From an uncultured bacterium (GTDB lineage: Bacteria > Myxococcota_A > Bradymonadia > UBA7976 > VGTA01): 64,000 nucleotides of DNA. The notes below the pieces were generated by a model. It ran no database searches. It was not told the DNA's origin and saw only the letters and a list, made by a program, of their open reading frames with translations. The DNA lies in the NCBI GenBank assembly GCA_943788935.1, contig CALSSE010000011.1, positions 248,001-312,000 on the forward strand. The letters run 5' to 3'. Position numbers and translations under genes: made by a program. Within the stretch, counting starts at the first letter, position 1, and every line of letters begins with the position of its first letter. This document shows positions 61,156 to 64,000 of the stretch, one piece after another.

Positions 61156-62601
61156 TTAATGCTTTTGTTGACGTCGCTTAAGAGCGTCAAGCATTCCAGA
61201 CTTCTCTTTTTTTTCTAAGGCCTTATAGTACTTGTATAATAAACGACTAGCCATGGGGTCAATGTCATCTTGGTTAACCACAAACCATTTTAATAAATAA
61301 GGGTCATCAGTGGTGGCGAGAGCCCTCATTAAGGCGAGTTGGTAACTCTTCTTATCCATCAGCACTAAGGCTTTTACTCCCTCTTGAGTAGGGGCGACAA
61401 CCTGTGGACACTGTTCATCCTTATTGGAGCGCTCGAAAGCTCTCCTTAAAAAGGGTGAGCTCTCGAATTGTACCATCTTCTCAAATGAGAGGGCAGAGAG
61501 ACAGCGAACGGAGATGTCTGGGTCTCGAAGTGCGTCATCGAGTGCTGACAGATAACTAGGGTCTCTCAACTCACCAAGAGCCCACATTGAAGCTTGCCTA
61601 ATCGCGAGTCGATCTGATGTCATTGCGGAGTTTTGTGACTTTATCGATGATGTAGGGAGCGCCGCTTGATAGATTAACTTTAGTTGCTCACCTGCGGCGA
61701 CCCTCTGTCGACCGAGGGCGATAGACAAGGCTAGAGGTTGAGTGCTTAGGATGGATTCTATACCACTTAAGTGCTTCAACGCCTGATGAGCAGGGTGAGG
61801 GTTAATCGGAGTGACTGGCATCGCTCCGAGGGCGAGCAAGGCTACCTCTCGTAATACCTCATCCGTTGAGGCCATCTCTTCAAGAAGAGGGACAGCCGAT
61901 TTCAAGTGTAATAATCCACCCACAAAAGCAGCTCGAGCCCTCACTCCCTCATGAGGGTCAGTGATCGCTATGAGTAGCTCTCTCTCCAAAGACTCAGCGA
62001 CCCTCTCTTCTCCACTAGAACTCTCGGTCACTAGACGATAGCGGCCTGCGTCAATGAGTAGATTTAATCCCTTTAAGCGGGTCAAGCTATCATCACTTCG
62101 TAGGTATGTAAGAGTTAAGCCTACGCGCTGAAATCGAGTGAGGAAATGATCTTGAGTGAAGTGGGTGAGTAGGAGACAGCTCATAACCCCTAAAATAAAC
62201 AGGAGTCGAAACCGACTTTCAGCGTTTACCCTGAATTGTCGTGGGTCATAAGGATCAAGTTCAGGGAGCTCTAAACCTAGTTCAGAGAGTCGCTCTGAGG
62301 TTGATTTCACTGGCTCTGTAGAGAATATGGAGCTCTCTAGCGCATTCTCCTCCATCCATGAAGATAAAACAGAGGGCAAGATCAATTGGGGGCTTAGGGA
62401 CATTAAACTTAACCACCAGAAACCAACGATGAGACTCACCCAAAAGAGTAGAGCGAACAGCGCTAACGCTGGATGGTCACAGAGATGGTCTAAGTAATAT
62501 ATCACTGAGAGAGAGGCGATGATGATCGAGCTCAAAGAGAAGATCGCAGTGAGCATCCTCTTCTTAGGGGTCAAAAATATGCCGATGAGTAGCTTATTCA
62601 T
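61156..62601 (-). CDS. HEAT-repeat membrane protein
   Basis: The 481-residue protein has hydrophobic helices near the N-terminus (about 15-37, 45-70) and another at about 132-150. About residues 165-400 form HEAT/armadillo-like repeats (LLIDAGRYRLVTES, ITDPHEGVRARAAFVGGLLHLKSAVPLLEEMASTDEVLREVALLALGAM, MWALGELRDPSYLSALDDALRDPDISVRCLSALSFEKM). HEAT stacks bind partner proteins; no enzyme motif is seen. It precedes the MinD-like gene by about 100 bp in the same direction and may recruit that ATPase to the membrane. GAGGAG lies six bases before the ATG. Confidence 0.75.
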   Translation of the reverse strand: MNKLLIGIFLTPKKRMLTAIFSLSSIIIASLSVIYYLDHLCDHPALALFALLFWVSLIVGFWWLSLMSLSPQLILPSVLSSWMEENALESSIFSTEPVKSTSERLSELGLELPELDPYDPRQFRVNAESRFRLLFILGVMSCLLLTHFTQDHFLTRFQRVGLTLTYLRSDDSLTRLKGLNLLIDAGRYRLVTESSSGEERVAESLERELLIAITDPHEGVRARAAFVGGLLHLKSAVPLLEEMASTDEVLREVALLALGAMPVTPINPHPAHQALKHLSGIESILSTQPLALSIALGRQRVAAGEQLKLIYQAALPTSSIKSQNSAMTSDRLAIRQASMWALGELRDPSYLSALDDALRDPDISVRCLSALSFEKMVQFESSPFLRRAFERSNKDEQCPQVVAPTQEGVKALVLMDKKSYQLALMRALATTDDPYLLKWFVVNQDDIDPMASRLLYKYYKALEKKEKSGMLDALKRRQQKH

Positions 62602-62705
62602 AGAGAGCTCCTCAGCTCGTAACCTTTACTCAGTATGTTGATTGAGATGAGACTTTAAGGGGTAAATGACCACTCGCTACATATCTCATCTCCCACCCCT
62701 TATCT

Positions 62706-62829
62706 AATCGCTCGTATCTTGACTGATCGCTAATATCTTAGCTGATCGCTAATATCTTAGCTGATCGTTCACATCTTGGCTGATCATTCGTATCTTGGCT
62801 GATCATTCGTATCTTGGCTGATCATTCAG
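62706..62829. repeat. 19-bp tandem repeat, 6.5 units, each with a GATC
   Basis: Six 19-bp units (62706-62724, 62725-62743, 62744-62762, 62763-62781, 62782-62800, 62801-62819) and a partial seventh share the core (G/A)ATC(G/A)(C/T)T...ATCTT(A/G)(G/A)CT. GATC recurs at exact 19-base steps from 62725 to 62820. The last copy supplies the stop codon of the barrel protein gene at 62822. It fills the space between that gene and the HEAT-repeat gene. Confidence 0.93.
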
Positions 62830-63580
62830 AGCCAATGGTTGGCTTACCGAGGAAGAACGAGAGGGCTAAACCTCCAAAGCTATGTAGAGACCAAGAGGGG
62901 TCGGCGTTTGGAGAGCCAGCCACAAGAACAGAATGGTCAGCATACGAATAGATGAAGTTCTTAAAGAACACAGTGATCGCCAGTTGTTGATCTAAGAAGA
63001 AGTGACCACTCAAGCCAACGGATGGAGCTGGTTTAAAACCATCAGATTCTGCACCTGAGACCTGTAAGAAGTGTAAACCTCCTGTGAGGGAGAGATCGTA
63101 ACGAATAGCAGAGATCCCGAGGAGTGAGAGCTTTCCATGGACCGGTGTATAAATGGCATCTAAACCTGCTCCAAGCGAGATAGTCGAAAATGACTCTTCT
63201 CCTTGCACTCTATTTGGACGAACTCGCTGAATCTCTTCGGCTAGACTCGTCTCAGAGCTTAAAGCATAGAAGACAGTTAAACCCAGTCCAAAACTATCAC
63301 TTATATGTTGACGGGCGGTTAAGCTGATCGGGTGATTTCTTCGGTAAGCATCACCGAGAGATGAGCCGAGCGCTAGTGAGAGCTCAGTTCGCCCTGAGCG
63401 CATAAGCTTTTGGAGACGAACTGTCTTCTCTTTCTCTAACCTCTTCTGCATTGTCTCTTGTTTTTCTGCGAGAGACTCTGAGGGAACGCTGAGAGTGCCG
63501 AAGATCACAAGGAGAATGCTTAAGCCTCTTGTGAGCTCTTTAGCCCGGAGAAGAGAGGGGAGAGAGCTTTGGTCTTTCAC
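62822..63580 (-). CDS. Outer-membrane beta-barrel domain protein
   Basis: The 252-residue protein has a signal peptide (about 18-38), a short coiled coil (EKQETMQKRLEKEKTVRLQKLM), and then a barrel of the myxobacterial outer-membrane beta-barrel family: GRTELSLALGSSLGDAYRRNHPISLTARQHISDSFGLGLTVFYAL, TPVHGKLSLLG, YDLSLTGGLHFLQVSG. The GTG start overlaps the TAG stop of the upstream paralogue by one base, with AAGGAG eight bases before it, so translation is coupled. Pairs of such barrels in tandem are common in Myxococcota. Confidence 0.75.
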   Translation of the reverse strand: MKDQSSLPSLLRAKELTRGLSILLVIFGTLSVPSESLAEKQETMQKRLEKEKTVRLQKLMRSGRTELSLALGSSLGDAYRRNHPISLTARQHISDSFGLGLTVFYALSSETSLAEEIQRVRPNRVQGEESFSTISLGAGLDAIYTPVHGKLSLLGISAIRYDLSLTGGLHFLQVSGAESDGFKPAPSVGLSGHFFLDQQLAITVFFKNFIYSYADHSVLVAGSPNADPSWSLHSFGGLALSFFLGKPTIGSE

Positions 63581-64000
63581 TACTTCAGCTCCTTGTACTC
63601 GAAGTCGAGAGGGAAATAGATACTTAAGCCTGCACCGAGGACTAGGTTACTCAGTAAGGCCCCTTCATTTGAGTCTGCTGAAGTGACCTCTTGGAAGAGT
63701 TGATAGTCAATATCGATATTGAAGGCGAGCCAACGGTTTAAGAAGAATTGTTGAGTGGCACCCATCGTCACTAAAACGTGTCCGTCAATGAATGTTTGTA
63801 GCCAACCTAAACCTCCTCGAACTGCTAGTTCCCAAGGAAATATCCATGTTTGGAACATAGAGAATTTGCCGTAAATAGGTGTATATTGGAAGTTGAGACT
63901 AGAAGACCAAATCGGCCGAGAAACTTGGGGGAATACTTGATAGTCTTGGACGATCGTATCGAAGTTCTTGGTCTCAGTATTGAGCGTGTAGGTCCCTCTG
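63580..64000 (-). CDS. Outer-membrane beta-barrel domain protein, C-terminal part
   Basis: The frame is open to the right edge of the window, so about the last 140 residues are present. It contains TPIYGKFSMFQTWIFPWELAVRGGLGWLQTFIDGHVLVTMG, WLAFNIDIDYQLF and LSNLVLGAGLSIYFPLDFEYKEL. The TP(I/V)(Y/H)GK(F/L)S element is shared with the next gene (TPVHGKLSLLG), marking the two as paralogues of one barrel family. The ATG at 63858 is internal. The gene start lies outside the window. Confidence 0.78.
   Translation of the reverse strand, partial: RGTYTLNTETKNFDTIVQDYQVFPQVSRPIWSSSLNFQYTPIYGKFSMFQTWIFPWELAVRGGLGWLQTFIDGHVLVTMGATQQFFLNRWLAFNIDIDYQLFQEVTSADSNEGALLSNLVLGAGLSIYFPLDFEYKELK

Noticed and set aside
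62706..62829. CRISPR-like array
   Set aside because: The 19-bp units are directly adjacent with no spacers, and no cas genes are nearby.

Overview
The window looks like chromosomal sequence from a Myxococcota-type bacterium, probably near the Bradymonadia. This is an inference from gene content: two Ser/Thr kinases, FHA-GAF signalling proteins including a sigma54 activator, very large Cys-rich and PKD-containing surface proteins, lipoproteins with AGTD/ESAG-type linkers behind the lipobox, and a pair of outer-membrane beta-barrel proteins of the kind common in myxobacteria. No phage, insertion sequence, CRISPR array or rRNA was seen. The only tRNA is tRNA-Cys.

Layout. 1-12815 (minus): start of a 5-formyl-THF cyclo-ligase gene, zapA, exodeoxyribonuclease III, L-serine dehydratase, a methyltransferase, citrate synthase, glucokinase, a LysM envelope protein, a CpoB-like TPR lipoprotein overlapping a SUMF1/FGE-fold protein, and a large Cys-rich lipoprotein. 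13071-24823 (plus): a 1803-residue PKD/beta-propeller protein, a 1132-residue Cys-rich lipoprotein and a GH31 glycosidase lipoprotein. 24861-31186: an unknown exported protein (minus), then tRNA-Cys, a zinc-ribbon Ser/Thr kinase overlapping a TonB-dependent receptor, and a trypsin-like pseudoprotease. 31239-36229 (minus): a double cyclic-nucleotide-binding protein, a PQQ-type sugar dehydrogenase/dihaem cytochrome fusion and a DUF362 protein. 36478-40172 (plus): an FHA-GAF histidine kinase and a FecCD/BtuCD-type importer. 40335-45714 (minus): a previously hidden 58-residue zinc-ribbon gene and the lptA-lptB-rpoN-ptsN-rapZ-EIIA(Man) cluster. 45928-51351 (plus): an FKBP isomerase, a membrane sulfatase-superfamily enzyme and a GT-C glycosyltransferase. 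51534-64000 (minus): a repeat lipoprotein, an FHA-GAF-sigma54 activator, a TPR membrane protein overlapping a PEGA-type Ser/Thr kinase, hpf, barrel-like proteins, a MinD/ParA-like ATPase and a HEAT-repeat membrane protein.

How the genes fit together. The core cell-biology set (zapA, lpt, rpoN, hpf, glk, gltA) sits among envelope and signalling genes. The most striking signal is in the rpoN cluster. Both EIIA-type proteins have Phe where the phosphoacceptor His should be, and the RapZ P-loop has Ile in place of Lys. The nitrogen-PTS output module next to sigma54 therefore seems to have lost its phosphate chemistry while staying intact as proteins and as an operon. Other enzymes-turned-scaffolds appear too: a trypsin-like protein lacking all three catalytic residues, a MinD-like ATPase with GGVGRS, an FGE-fold protein without the catalytic cysteines, and an FHA domain without its key Arg.

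A second theme is short tandem repeats of two kinds. Arrays in multiples of 3 bp lie inside linkers of at least six genes. Arrays of 15-23 bp units lie on or just after stop codons of at least five genes.
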